Program-made: the position numbers and the translations under genes | Part shown: piece by piece, positions 9,466 through 21,364 of the stretch | Layout: each line of letters opens with the position of its first letter | How positions within the stretch are numbered: position 1 is the first letter of the stretch | Source: Beaufortia kweichowensis | Lineage: Eukaryota; Chordata; Actinopteri; Cypriniformes; Gastromyzontidae | Assembly: GCA_019155185.1 (NCBI GenBank) | Contig: CM032809.1 | Span: forward strand, 10,003,200-10,067,199 | Reading direction: 5' to 3' | Length of the DNA stretch: 64,000 nt | The notes under the pieces: model-generated | What the model was told of the DNA's origin: nothing | The model's database searches: none | What the model saw: the letters and a program-made list of their open reading frames with translations, nothing else

Positions 9466-10540
9466 TTTTTTATTTGTTTGCTTGTTTCCATGTTTGTTGT
9501 TGCAAGTCATAGGAAAATTCCAGTTGTGTAAGATATTGCTGTAACTCATTATTGGCACCTGTCAGCCCAGATGAGACACGCAGATGGCAGACAGTGACCC
9601 GAGAGGTGTGTGTCGTGGGTTCAACCACCAGCCAGACTGGGTATTTGTGTGTGTATCTGTTGCTTTATACAGTATGTGTGTTTGAAACACAGCGTGTGCG
9701 TCTGAGCACTTGCGTGGAGTATTTGTGTGGGTGTAACTGGTGTCATATTACTGGAAAAGGCTCAGCTACCGATAATCTTGTTTACACAGCCATTAGACCC
9801 CTCACTCAATACTTCTCCGCTGGCTTGGCTGGCCTCTCCTTCGCTCCCCATAAAAGTACACAGCATGGGCTTCAGCCCAGCATCTTGTGGCAGTGTCTTT
9901 AGCACAAACACACTGCTCTCTGTTTGGGAAAAAAACAAGCGCTGGTGACTCCAGGCCATGTCTTTAACACAAAAACCCTTCTGTAAGGTAACCCTTTGAT
10001 AACCCTGGGAATTACTAACCATGGCCAGTGCACATTGCATACAACATGTCAGTAATGCTTTCTGATTGAGATCGGTAGAATTTTCAAGACACAGACTACA
10101 AACCGATGCTGTGACGTTGTAGGTGCGTTGCTGTAACAATATCTGGTTTAGCTGTGAGATCTGGATGGGTTTAGGCTGGCAGGTGGGGTGTCCGCATGCA
10201 TATACATGCTTATGTATACAGTTTTAAGGCATGAAACCCAGGTGTGGGGTGATGGCTAATGCTTGCCACCCAGCACAGTAACCCACCCTGGGCTCTCAGC
10301 AGACAGTGCACCTGGTTCACCCAGACAAGCTATGTACTGTATCCTGAGAGGCCTGTGGCTCATGAATCAAAAATAATCAGCAGTAGGAACAGGGGTTAAA
10401 GAGATAGAGTGTGTGTGGACAACCACCAAGTGTGAGAGTATCACTGCTGCTGGATAGGCCGCTTTATACAAGACATTCAATATTTTAACTAGGAACAATT
10501 TGGAAAGTAGGGGAGACAATAAATCTAAAGACAAATTAAC
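9466..10540. other. intergenic, no gene supported
   Basis: Stop-free frames up to 125 codons on the minus strand (9762-10139) and 116 on the plus strand (9552-9902) overlap here. They lack splice signals and recognisable domains, and I regard them as chance. Confidence 0.45.
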
Positions 10541-11112
10541 TTAAAGGGACAGTTCACCCAATAATAAAAATTCTGTCATCATTTATTTACCCTCATGTCG
10601 TTCCAAACCTGTATATGACTTGAATTGTATATGAATTGAAGTGTGGAACATCTTTTTTTTTTTTTTTTTTTTTTAAATATCTCAGTACTTTTATTTTATG
10701 TCTATACAATAGAAGTCAATGGGGGGTCAATGTTGTTTGGTTACCAACATTCTTTAAAATATCTTATTTTGTGTTCTGCAGAAGTAATAAAGTCATACTG
10801 GTTTGGAATGACATGAGGGTAAATAAATAATGAACAAATTTTTATTTTTGTGTGAACTGTCCCTTTTTGTTTTTAAACATTCTCTTTATTGGTTTTTTAA
10901 CATTGGCACAAAGAAAAATTCCAACAAAATTCACTTTGTTGATACAATGTGCAATAATATTCTTCCATATGTAAATGATTTATGTTTGAACTCAGGTAAT
11001 GATATAGAAGGGAAAAAAAAGAAAAGAAGAAGAAGAGAAGAAAAGAAAAAAAAGAAAAGAGAGAGAGAGAGAAAAAAAAGAAAGGAGAGAGAGAAGTGAA
11101 CTGTCCCTTTAA
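10541..11112 (+). mobile_element. MITE-A copy, split by a later insertion
   Basis: Begins TTAAAGGGACAGTTCACCCA at 10541. It continues through CTCATGTCGTTCCAAACCTG and the mirrored TCATACTGGTTTGGAATGAC, and ends GTGAACTGTCCC then TTTAA at 11112. The two arms can pair, so the element folds into a long hairpin. A poly-T run (about 10652-10673) and the insertion at 10867-11095 are secondary. A plus-strand frame here is a by-product. Confidence 0.85.
10867..11095 (-). mobile_element. short retro-insertion with 15-bp target-site duplication
   Basis: The 229-base segment is flanked by exact copies of GTGAACTGTCCCTTT (10852-10866 and 11096-11110), a sequence that occurs once in an uninterrupted MITE-A end. 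On the minus strand the segment ends with AATAAAGAGAATG and an A-rich end next to the duplication, as expected for a target-primed LINE-type insertion. Its other end is a purine-rich AAGAAAAG/GAGAG tract. The family is not identified and no coding capacity remains. Confidence 0.75.
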
Positions 11113-11239
11113 GAAGTAGAGGGAGTATCTATAATAGCTCTGTCTATGTAGTCACACATTCACATTATCTCTAAATCATTTTGTGTGTGCCTGTTTTTAA
11201 AGCATATTAATACTGTATTATGTCTTTTTTCAGATATCA

Positions 11240-11610
11240 ATATACACTATTATGGATATATATTGGCACAGATGTGTCTATTTCAATTTTCCCTGCAGTA
11301 CAATATGCAACAACCATAAACAATACCCATATGCTTCATGTTTGATAACCCACAGCTTTACGACCTTACTGACACTGCCCACCGTCTTTCTCACAACACG
11401 ACCTTGTGTTCCTGCCCGCGGAGCCGTGCAGTAAAAGACGATACTGTACGTGAAACGCGACACGGTCACAGATGGCAGAAAAACAGCCTAATCTGTGAAC
11501 CTGCTGACTGACAGCATGCATTTAAGCATGGCCACACGCTGCTACAGTTTTTAAAAATAGCCCAGCGAAGATGGAGTAAGGGATCACACAAATAATATAC
11601 CCGGTAGAGG
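11240..11610. promoter_or_regulatory. possible regulatory block with MEF2-type site
   Basis: TTAAAAATAG (11551-11560) fits the MEF2 consensus YTAWWWWTAR. The surrounding 250 bases are balanced in composition and free of repeats. Function and conservation are unverified. Confidence 0.25.
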
Positions 11611-11832
11611 CCAGCCATCTGTGTGTGTCAGTGTGTGTGGGCTTGTTGTCTTGTCTCTGTAAACCTTGATCTACTACGTGCAGCAGAAGTCATTTGAAGG
11701 GTGCGGTAGTAAAGTAGTAAGCTCTGACTCATGGCTTCCAGCTGTAACGAGAGAAACTGCACCTTAATGGTGTACAGTTACCAATAATAGCACATCACAG
11801 ATTTACCTGATGGTGACGTTTTTGTTTAGCTG

Positions 11833-12150
11833 TTAAAGTGATAGTTCACCCAAAATGAAAATTCTGTCATCATTTTTGTCAAAATGATTTAATATGTGGA
11901 ACATAAATGCAGTTTTCTATCTGTCCATCCAAGCTGCTCCTGTCTAAAGTTAATAGTGACCATTGCCATCTGTAGTCCCCATCCACTTACATTGTATTAA
12001 AAAAGAGAGCAAAGTAAACATCCGGCTATACGATTCTTATTGTGATCCATAAAAAACGAAGTCATACAGATTTGAAAATAAATCAATGAAGAAATTGATG
12101 AAGAAATGCAGAATGACAGAATGTTAATTTTGGGTGCACTGTCCCTTTAA
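11833..12150 (+). mobile_element. MITE-A copy
   Basis: TTAAAGTGATAGTTCACCCA at the left and GGGTGCACTGTCCCTTTAA at the right form the terminal inverted repeat. The TTCTGTCATCATTTTTGTC arm is followed by an unrelated-looking centre and then the mirrored AGTCATACAGATTTG arm. TTAA at both ends could be the target duplication. Confidence 0.8.
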
Positions 12151-12550
12151 ATGTGCAAGATCATGTGGAGATGAATGTGTAGAAGCACCAGATTTCATAC
12201 AGTATCCTGTAGCTCAGCAGAGGTGATTACACACCACTAAAAATAGTCACGGCGGTGTTGTTTAACTCAAGCTCTGAGGCGCATTCAGGATACCAGCAAA
12301 TGCAAAGGTTTACAGTCAGCATATAGAGAATAATGTTGCTTTCAAAGTCACGTCTTTGGAGATACAGCCAATAAAACTGTCACAGCAGTGTGGATGGGTG
12401 GATTATCATTGCTAGGAAACATTAGCTACAAGAAAACAATAAAAATACAATAAAGCACAGAAAGTTGTTTCCCTCGTGGAGCATTATTTAGACTATGTTA
12501 TGATTCACCACTAGAGTAAAGGTGGTGGGTGGGGTGTTTATATTCACTCC
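12151..12550. other. intergenic, nothing recognised
   Basis: No repeat, open frame or splice pair worth noting. Confidence 0.5.
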
Positions 12551-13211
12551 AGGGCTTTTCACACTGTGCTTAACCTTGGGATATTATTTGGGGTTAACCT
12601 GGGTTAACCCTATGTAAAGCTGTTTCACACTTGTGATGTGGAAAAACAGTTAGCATTCATTTTCACCCTGGGTTATGAAACATCAGAGCGCCTAGTCACG
12701 CCTTCGTACATCAAATTGCAGTGCCAGATGTATAAAGTGAGAGAGTAGACGCTAGAACGTTTCCTGCAACAGTTAAACAACTAACAATACAGTTTAGCTC
12801 ATTAAATATTCATACATACATAATACAGTCACATTGTACTCTCACTGTGTTTTGCTTCAGCGTGAGAGGAACAATGAAATTGTTAAATGGTGATATTATA
12901 TTTGTTAGTCGGTTTCGTACATTTAGGGTGACTTAAAACAGCAAGAGCACTGACGTTTTTACAGGTGGAAAAGCTGCTATTAGTATAAGTCATGTGTCCA
13001 CTGTGAACAGTAGTCATCCAATTAATATCATTAACATAATACATATGTAAATTAGAATATTAACCCATGATATACAGATGTATAGTGTAAACAACTTTAA
13101 TAGCAAATACTCTGGATGAATTACTGGGCCAGTATAAAATGGATCTCAAGATCAATTAGGATTATGATTTCAGGTCACACTGGGTTTACCATTTGAAGTG
13201 TGAAAAACCCT
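12551..13211. mobile_element. 661-bp non-autonomous DNA transposon with terminal inverted repeats
   Basis: Left end AGGGCTTTTCACACT and right end AGTGTGAAAAACCCT (13197-13211) are inverted repeats with one mismatch in 15. Next to the left end are repeated GGTTAACC/GGGTTAACCC words, matching the subterminal texture of a common fish element family. No transposase frame. A clear target duplication is not visible. Confidence 0.7.
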
Positions 13212-14856
13212 TCTCTGTGTTTGTGTGTGTGTGTTTGTGTGTGTGAGGTGAATGGTTAACTGGTCACAAGCATGCAGCTGAATGTCAAAGGTCTCTAGGG
13301 GATAATGGAAAGCAACTGGTGACAACAGACCCGACAAGAGCTAGGAAGAATCTGTGGTTGTTCAGATGGCACATTAACTGTAATTCAAGTCTCTTGGGAG
13401 CAGTAGTGTTGTGTGTGAGCAAGCACGTCTGTGTGTGACCTCTGTGAGTACTGTGTCAACTCTCATCCCTTCAATATACTTTCAGTCATTGTTTACTCCA
13501 AATTTTCTGTCTCATAGTCCCAGAGCATTCAATGAGAACATGTAATTTCACTGAATACCTATTTCTTGTTTATTTACCTATTAGATTGTGAAATGAACAT
13601 CTAACATGACCAATCACAAACTTCACGAGGGAAATCTCAACCAGACAGTGTTGTAGTCACGTATTTAACTCGCTTTTTAAACACAGAGACACAAACAAAC
13701 AGACTTATTCTTTGTTTAGTAACTATTTGAAGTACACGTGTGTCCACTTCACTCAAGTTTGGGTTGCCAAGGCATATCTACTTGATTTATTGGGGATTAT
13801 ATGAGACTGGACTACAACTGGCTGTCTGCCATAGAGGGAGCCCTTGACCTAGAAACTAAGAAACAAAAATATAAGTAAACCATAGGGAGACTGGCTCTAG
13901 TTTATCAGACTGGGTTTGGGTTTCACTACTCACTGCAGTTCACACAGATTAATTAATAGACTGATTAATGATGAAAGACAAATGTTGAGAATATAATGCA
14001 GAATATACACACTACATCTTAACTGAGCTGTACACAAAGACCTGATTTATTTAGGGAGTGACTGTACTACAGTCTGTGAGATCCAAGAGTCTATAGAAGA
14101 CACATTAAAATAAAACTGGAAAAATTATATTTATCTGGTTGTTTATAGGCTTTATTATTTTAAATAAAATATAATTTTGCAACATGGCCTAGCACAGAAA
14201 TCAGCAACCTTAGGTGCATGTGACAGCATTGATGATCAAGAGTTTTAATCCCTTATTTATTTCTCCTCCATCCTTTTGTTTTTGTCTTTCTATCACACCA
14301 TGAGTACCATGTTACAAAATGTAAAATAATAAATACAGTAAAAACAAATAACCATAATAAATCACCTGCATTTCTACTACATGCATTTGTACATCTTAAA
14401 TAGTGTTTTTCACTTATAATGCAATTTGGACCAACAGAATAAGAATGTGAATCACCAATGCAGTTAATAAATGAACATTCTGTTTTTAAATTCTGTCTTA
14501 TCCGAATGTTCATCACCATTTTCAAAGCTTTTTGAATAAATCTTTTAAACCTTCTGGGATCTCTTACACAGTGATGTCAAAAATCTAGAGTTTATATACC
14601 ACATTTCTACACTGTATACATCTATCATACAACTATCTTAATAGACACAATTTCACTGTATCTCTTTCCAATCATGGAAACTGACAAGATTAGTCACGAA
14701 GGAAAACGAAACAGCTAAAACTGTTCATAAAAGGAGCCTTTGAGACCGTCATCTGTCCGGTTTCCGACAGTGTGTTGTCATCATAAATCTGCTCCTTTTT
14801 CAGAAAACAGACGTCGGCTGTCACAGGGGAGATACACACGCTCACGATCGCACACA
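13212..14856. other. intergenic, nothing recognised
   Basis: Short GT runs near 13220-13245 and ordinary AT-rich DNA. A 90-codon minus frame (14253-14525) has no supporting signals. Confidence 0.45.
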
Positions 14857-14859
14857 TAC

Positions 14860-14977
14860 CTGCACACACAGCCGTGATGTTAACATCAGAGGATGGATTG
14901 AGGTCATCAGATGCCATTCCATCAGTGATAGGAATGAAAGATTTAAGGGAAAATGCCATGCTGCCACATGCTGACAA
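14860..14977 (-). CDS. candidate coding exon, unidentified
   Basis: On the minus strand an ATG at 14959 opens 33 codons (beginning MAFSLKSFIPITDGMASDDL) that run into TGTGCAG followed by GTATGTGTG, a good donor in phase 1. The peptide has a natural-looking composition. Upstream is either a weak acceptor (TTTGTCAG) or a TATA-like TATAAAA at 14989-14995, which would leave almost no 5' leader. The phase does not join directly to the exon at 1361-1481 if that exon began at its acceptor-like site (phase 0). It could be a separate transcript or a chance pattern. Confidence 0.25.
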
Positions 14978-14995
14978 ATCTCTCGTGGTTTTATA

Positions 14996-15928
14996 GTGAA
15001 CGTTCTTGAGATCAAAATACTGTGTTGAGAGAATGTGATCTCCCTGTAAATTTGCTAATACGTATCTGATGATTCTGTGTGTATCTGTCCATGTGGTAGC
15101 AATAATTGAGCTGTTTCGTAAGATTGATGTGGCTTATACACATTGATGTAGGTGTCATCGTATAGCTTCAGAGAACTTGAATTATAATGCACCAGGTGAT
15201 ATTTTTATGGCCCTTTTTAATATATATTGTTTGTTTGTTGTGCCACAGCATGCATGTACATACAGGCCATCAATGTTTATCTTGCCGCCCTCTCAACACT
15301 GCACATTGACTTCAGACCACCTCCGGTTTGCTGCCGTTTGCCACTGCGAAAGCTGATTCCCATTTTGTTTGCCGCCTGCCGTTATGTGTCTCATCCATAA
15401 TTCAACCACCCCCTGCTCGACCCCACTTTCACAGGAACGCACTTTGCATACTGTAGCGTGTTGACGTCAGTCATCGTTGTGTGAGTGTTTGTGTGTATGT
15501 ACATGTGAGTGATGGGGGGTTAATGTATCTTCAGGGCTGCTCTCTTCATATGTCAATATTTAACCAGCAGCTCTCTCTCACTCCCTTTTACTCTGAGAGT
15601 ACAAAGTTCCTGATCGTACTTCACATTATTTATCAGTGAACACAGAAATTTGGCTTTATAATCTTTTATCAAAATATATTAACTTGCTCCATCTAAAACG
15701 ACCTTCCATTTTGGCTGATGTCACCAAGTGATGACTCTCTGTGATAATATTGGAGAACCAACAGTCCATCCCATTGACTGCAAAACAAGGGGTTGAGGTT
15801 ACAATATGGACATTTTTCTTCATTGATAGCTATTCCAGGTACCAGATTATGAAGATTTATTTAAGTAAAATAGTAGAATAGTGAAATAATAGTAGTTTTG
15901 CAAGTAACCAATTTGTTTAGGAGCGCTC
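14996..15928. other. intergenic, nothing recognised
   Basis: No repeat or exon pattern stands out. Confidence 0.45.
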
Positions 15929-16110
15929 TTAAAGGGACAGTTCGCCCAAAAATAAAAGAAAATCATAATTGAGTTGAACACAAACAATAGATAAAATAGC
16001 CATCACAATTTTAAACTCAGCACTGCATTACTGCTGTACATCCATCCAAAATTAACTCACAAGATTCCAGTGGGCTAATATATGCCTTTGCAGTAAAAAC
16101 AATATGTGAA
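15929..16110 (+). mobile_element. MITE-A fragment, left end
   Basis: TTAAAGGGACAGTTCGCCCA followed by decayed arm sequence (GAGTTGAACACAAACAATAG). The right terminus was not found. Confidence 0.6.
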
Positions 16111-16980
16111 ATTGAATATTGAATTGAATAATATATGAAACCAAATATGGGGGCACTGGTGGTAAAATTTTTAAATCTTATTGGTTCTTGTGTGTCTTGT
16201 GACTAGTTGACATATGAACGTTCATCAATAGGGAGATAAAATGGCATTTCAATATCCAATTTTTTGTATTCAGCTAAAGTTTTCCAACTATTAATTAAGG
16301 CTAAACTTCAAAGGCAAAAGTTGATTAAAATGTCTGCTCTTAGTAGTTTGATTTAAAACTCTCCGTGTCTAACATGGAAACTTTATTACTCTTAGCCACC
16401 CCTAAATTATGTGAAGATTTAATGCAGCTTTGAATTCATGCATGCAAAAACCCCGGATAATTTAATGTGTGTTTAGTGATAAAGCGTGCGGCTCTATGGC
16501 ACACGGAATGCTGAGAATGACGAGGATGTAAAATGCTAATGTGAAACAGCATGCCACGCTGAGGTTTACACTACATTGTCATCAGAAAGTATGTGCCAGA
16601 GCATTCCTGTCTCTGTGCTGCCTGCCCACACATGTCACACCAGTTACTGAATATCTTGCATATCAGCTGTAGTATATACTACAACATCTGCATGTGTAGA
16701 TCTGTACTGATGTGGCCCTGTACACCACTCTCAATGTGGTACATTTCTTAAATACCTTTGTCCTTCTAGGCATGCGATTTTTAGCCTTTAGCATTTATCA
16801 ATCTTACTTACAGGTTTTCTATTCTCACCAGTTTTTTGTCACTAGCATCTTCAGCAGTGGATACACATGCATCACAAGAGAATCCTGTTATTTTTGCCAT
16901 TTTTTAACCGGTAATTTTAGGACATTTTAGGACACATCCTAACAACACACAATATAAATCTAAATCTTTATACCTTTATA
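16111..16980. other. intergenic, nothing recognised
   Basis: AT-rich, with no repeat or coding signal beyond short chance frames. Confidence 0.45.
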
Positions 16981-16982
16981 GT

Positions 16983-17335
16983 CTTATCTTAAGTCTCATA
17001 CTTAAGGTCGGGCATGCTCTTTCCTGACTTTGATAACCAATACAATAACTTAACATCATAAAAAATTTACAATAAAAACATTATTGGAAGTAAAATTGTT
17101 GCATCATTATAAACCACTCTTATCTTTGATTATCATACTTGCAAACATGCAAAAATAGTTTTATAATGGATTTTTTAGATTTAGAGGATCTAAAATGCAT
17201 ACACGAAAGGCATTTGCAAGACATGATAAAACATTTCCGAGAAAGTTTAACATGTTCTTCACATTAAACTTCATTAATATTATGCATAGCTGTGGATTAC
17301 AAATAAACGCTCTTAAGTGTAAGACTTAAGACATA
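16983..17335. mobile_element. putative MITE with TCTTAAGTCT termini
   Basis: CTTATCTTAAGTCTCATACT at the left and the inverse of CTCTTAAGTGTAAGACTTAA at the right give an imperfect inverted repeat of about 25 bases. Each terminus is itself partly palindromic (CTTAAG cores). The interior is AT-rich without coding frames. A single copy in the window. Confidence 0.45.
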
Positions 17336-17339
17336 ACAC

Positions 17340-19190
17340 TTGTTTATATAGGCCCACTGAGTGTATATACCAAAGATCAGAGGAGAGACTATTCTGTCTA
17401 AAGTATATTGCACAAGATAAATCCCTTACCACTCTTTATTTGTTGAGTTAATTTAAGTGCAAAATAAACTTAGTGCAATAGCAAACACCCACACAGATGC
17501 TTTTGTGCACATGTGCAGAGCTTACAAAAGCATATGCTGAGCAAGCATCAGTTATCACGAACACAAACTTTGTCTGAAGTCCATTAAAAATAATGTATAT
17601 GTGGAAGCTCAGTTAAAATACAGAAGAGGTTTAATGTAGTGATGCATTACTCACTATCACAACATTCAATAAATTATGACTACAGTGGAAACTCATAAGC
17701 AGGACACAGATAGATGAAGAGCATGGGCTGTTACGGGAACTTTTCCCTGTCAAGTTTGTAAAACAGATGAGTTTAATTTAAAGAGACATGTGTGGGCAGT
17801 TTATGTTTGCTAAAAGCTCAAGCTGTAAGACTTCTAGTAAAAAAGTTCTCTTTCAACATTTACTGTTGAAGTAAGTCCACATTCATTAAATTAGAAAAAT
17901 GTCTTGGCATTTGGCTGACGCTTTCGTCGACAAAAAACTTTCCTAAACACATCCACACAAATCCTTTTCTGTGACCAGCAGAGGGCAGGACACTAAATGG
18001 TGAACGTCTGAAAATCACCCCGTTGCATTTTCCATACGCTGCTAAGAGTATTCAGCGCACATTTCTGCCTCAGACGTCACAAAGTCTTCTCAACTACGAG
18101 ACAGCTGTGGCTATGAGAATAGAGGTATGGGAATCAACATGTTCTTTCATCATAGTGAATACAACTTGACAAGATGCCTGCCGAGCGTGACTGTGCTTGC
18201 AGGCAGAGATGACTGGCATAAAGTGCATGGCTGATCTACAGATGAACATCTGACATGCCATAGGAAGGAGGAGCGCCGTGCATGTGCTGCAGATTTGACA
18301 GGCGGTAGTTTTCTGTGCTTGGGTGTGGTGTGAAAACAGGTACAGACAAAGCCTGTCGCTATTCAAAGAAAGTGAAATGTCAAAACCATGCATCCCTCAT
18401 TTTTATATTATAAAAAACATAAAGTGCTGCGTGGGTTTTTTGGCATGCGGGTTGAGGTGGGATGGAGAAGCAGTGGATGATCTTTAGGTCATTAGGAGTT
18501 TTAACACTCATATGCAAATGTTTGCATGCAGAACACTTATCCTGAGCAATATCTTTGTTAGCAATCTCAAAAGTGTAAGTGTACTTATATGTATATATAA
18601 GTAAAATTGTCTCAATTACTACTCATCCTATCCGCCACAACTGAAAGTAATTCTGCATTGGTCACTCTCACACACCTTCACAGTGCTACTGTTCATTGTT
18701 AATGCATAAAGATTACATCACTCATGGCAACTTTTTACATGTAGGTCTGGAGGACATACTGTACTTTCTTAAATACTCTTAAATATTAGGGCAGATATAA
18801 TGATGTATTCTAGGCTAGACTGGTATGTTATAGTCTCCATAGAAACATAGGCACAAACTCTTCTGGAAAGTCCCTTTCATAACACTGACCACAATGTGTC
18901 TGTGTGTGTGCATGCGTTTAACATTATGTGTAATTCCATTCACTCCCATAATGACGCTTAAATAGTAGGCACATGTTCTCCAAGAAAATATTACAGGTTA
19001 ATTAAATTTGGACCTGAACAACAAAAGTGACAATCATTATGCATGCTTAGTAAATTAAGTTTCAAAGGGAGACAAGTAACTGCATTGATGAATAAGTTTC
19101 TTAAGGTTGTTGTTTGTAGAAACACAGACAATGGACTATAGATTTTCTTTAGATATGCATACATATTACATTGGCCAGTGTAATGCCAAC
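17340..19190. other. intergenic; possible constrained block at 18094-18393
   Basis: 18094-18393 is a balanced, repeat-free block open for 99 codons on the minus strand. It has no splice support and could be regulatory. The rest shows nothing. Confidence 0.3.
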
Positions 19191-19194
19191 AATA

Positions 19195-19310
19195 ATTTAA
19201 TATTTGGTGGTTTAAATACCCATGTAAGGTCTTTCTCAAGCATGATTTTTCATAGTCAGATAAAGTGCAGTATTCAGAATTGTCGCATAACATATTGAAA
19301 TGAAAATTAC
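19195..19310 (+). mobile_element. family G repeat, copy 2
   Basis: ATATTTGGTGGTTTAAATAC, CCCATGT, CAAGCATGATTTTTCATAGT, CAGATAAAGTGCAGTATTCA and GAATTGTCGCATAAC follow the same order as the copies at 48.05 and 55.83 kb. Confidence 0.7.
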
Positions 19311-19781
19311 ATGAACGCACATGAAAATTAAAATAAAAGAACTATTTTATGAGTCATCTCTTCTCTATTTCTTGGGTATTATTTCTTCTGGTTTGTGCAT
19401 TTTAATTCACAGAAATCCTACAAAGTATTATCTTAAGAAAAAGTGTGTTCTTTTTTGTTACAATCATGAACGCATGTGTATTTCCATTTTTTTAAATAGA
19501 TAACTTGACCGATGCTTTTTACCTGATGTCTGGACACTTGGGTGAAAATTTCAAGTTGAAAATATCACGTCCATTACGCTGATATTTCCGAATAACAAAC
19601 CTAAAGACGTGGCATCGCGTGATCAGTCACTCCTGTCTGGCTCTTTAATAAATTATCGTCAGTATTCCAATGACATATAGACATAATATTCAACTCTTTT
19701 TTTTTTTATAGTGGAATAACCTCCAATCCCATCCTTCAAACTGGGCCGGCCAACTGCTCCATATTTGGTTTACACACACTC

Positions 19782-19808
19782 TCACACACACACACACACA
19801 CACACACA
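19782..19808. repeat. (CA)n microsatellite
   Basis: Short CA run at the upstream edge of the CpG-rich promoter block, followed by CGCGCGCGC (about 19843-19851). Confidence 0.9.
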
Positions 19809-19809
19809 G

Positions 19810-20600
19810 ATTTACGCACGCCTCCACGCACACACACGCTCGCGCGCGCGCAAGAGGTAGGGGCACGGAGCGGTAGGGCTGTTAGCTCGGCTGCAGCAGA
19901 CATCATTGTACGAGCGGAGGGGAGAAGATTCCACCGGCGGTGCGCGAGAACGCACGGAGCCCCTGGCAACACGGAGAGCCTCGCGCTTCCCTGACCGTTA
20001 TATCGTACAGTAAGTCGTTTATTTTACGAGCAAAAACTGCCGGTAACCTTTGGATCTGGTTGCGCTCTGGGAAAATGGCTGGGAACTAAAGGACGCAGGA
20101 AGAAGCGTAGAGTATGACGTTTATTTAAAAAGCTTTAGAAATATTTCCTGTGACATTTGTGCTGTTTATTGTGTTACACTGTCTGCTATCGACTGGGCTA
20201 GACGTTCGTTGTGTGTTGTTTGTCATTTCGATTAAAAATTATATAACTACTTTCAAGTAGCGGGGCGGTCACTTGCGGGCTGTGAGACCGAGCACGGAAC
20301 GCTCTCGCCGGGCTGGAGTAACTACGCCACTCCGCCTCGTGTACTTGCCCCGGAGACACTTTGCCGTTTCTTTGTAAAAACGCATTTACCGGCAAGTTAA
20401 CGTTCAATCTTTAATACTTTATTTCAAGGGACTGTCACTCGTTGTAGCTGTACACACTTCTGCTGAGTCAACACTGTTGCTGGAAAGGTTTTGATGTGAA
20501 AACACAATCGCGGAAGTAAGTCTGTTGAGTTTGGAAAACACGCAGTTTTGCCCGTTTAATCCGCGACGACACGGCGTGTGCACGTGCGTTTAATGCACAT
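19810..20600 (+). promoter_or_regulatory. CpG-rich promoter region of a plus-strand gene
   Basis: The densest CpG content in the window, contrasting with CpG-poor surroundings, is the usual sign of a vertebrate promoter. No clear TATA box sits upstream of the presumed exon, typical for this class. TGCTGAGTCA at 20461-20470 matches the NF-E2/MAF/AP-1 consensus. Two donor-like sites (20010 and 20516) suggest one or two alternative first exons. The start site cannot be placed precisely. Confidence 0.6.
19850..20009 (+). other. non-coding first exon (5' UTR) of an unidentified gene
   Basis: GC-rich leader-like sequence without any ATG on the plus strand, ending ATATCGTACA and followed by GTAAGTCG, a strong donor. 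Its 5' boundary is approximate. It would splice to a distant exon, with 38670-38862 and 63338-63440 the best candidates downstream in this window. A second donor after CGCGGAA (intron GTAAGTCTG at 20516) may end an alternative first exon. Confidence 0.5.
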
Positions 20601-21039
20601 ACCTGTTCAATTGACATTAGTCTAATAAAAACAAAAAAGTATCACTTGCATTAACACTGTTTTAAGATACATTGTATGTGTCTTACAACCTACCAAGCTG
20701 CCTGACTAGTCAGCGTTTGGGCATCATATGTGTGAATTCATATGTGTGAAGAGGACTTGTCTAGGTAGACTGCTTGCTAGGTGTTGAAACGCAGCCACAG
20801 AGTGTGTATCCCGTCGTGATGTCACTCGGTTCATCTTGGCTTGTTATATAATGAGCTGTTGCTGTGTATGTTTCATGTGTTTGAGGTGCTGATAGGGCTC
20901 TGCATTATGACCGACATTCATTGCCGGGGTTTGTTGCTTTACTAAATAAGCGATACGGTTTAGCCTCGGTTATGCAAGCAGTTTAAGCCAGTCTAAAGCG
21001 GATCTGAAACATTAACTCTAAGAACAGAGTGTGATTTAC
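20601..21039 (+). other. start of the presumed long first intron
   Basis: CpG content falls off and no repeat or exon is recognised. Confidence 0.4.
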
Positions 21040-21360
21040 AAATCTACTGTACTATACTATATGCATATGATTTTCAGTTTTAAATTGAGTTTATTGTGCA
21101 CAGGTTTACCATACATAGGTTTGTTGTAGCATATACTGTACTAATACTATACTTCACTAATACTATACTATACTATACTATAGTACCGTGTGATACTGTA
21201 CTATGCAACATATGGCTTTCAGTTTCAGTTGCATTCAGTTTATGTCAGTACTATACTTTACTATAGTACACTAACTATACTATACTATACTGTACTTTCT
21301 TATACTATACTGTTTTATTGACTACTGTACTGTATTATACTATACTTTATTATGTGGCGC
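21040..21360. repeat. (ACTAT)n-type imperfect pentanucleotide repeat
   Basis: Repeated ACTAT/ATACT units with TACTGT variants, most regular at 21150-21185 and 21265-21350. It resumes briefly near 21755-21780. Confidence 0.85.
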
Positions 21361-21364
21361 TGTG

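Noticed and set aside
9552..10139. Open frames of 116 (+) and 125 (-) codons overlapping each other
   Set aside because: Mutually overlapping, unsupported by splice sites, with ordinary composition.
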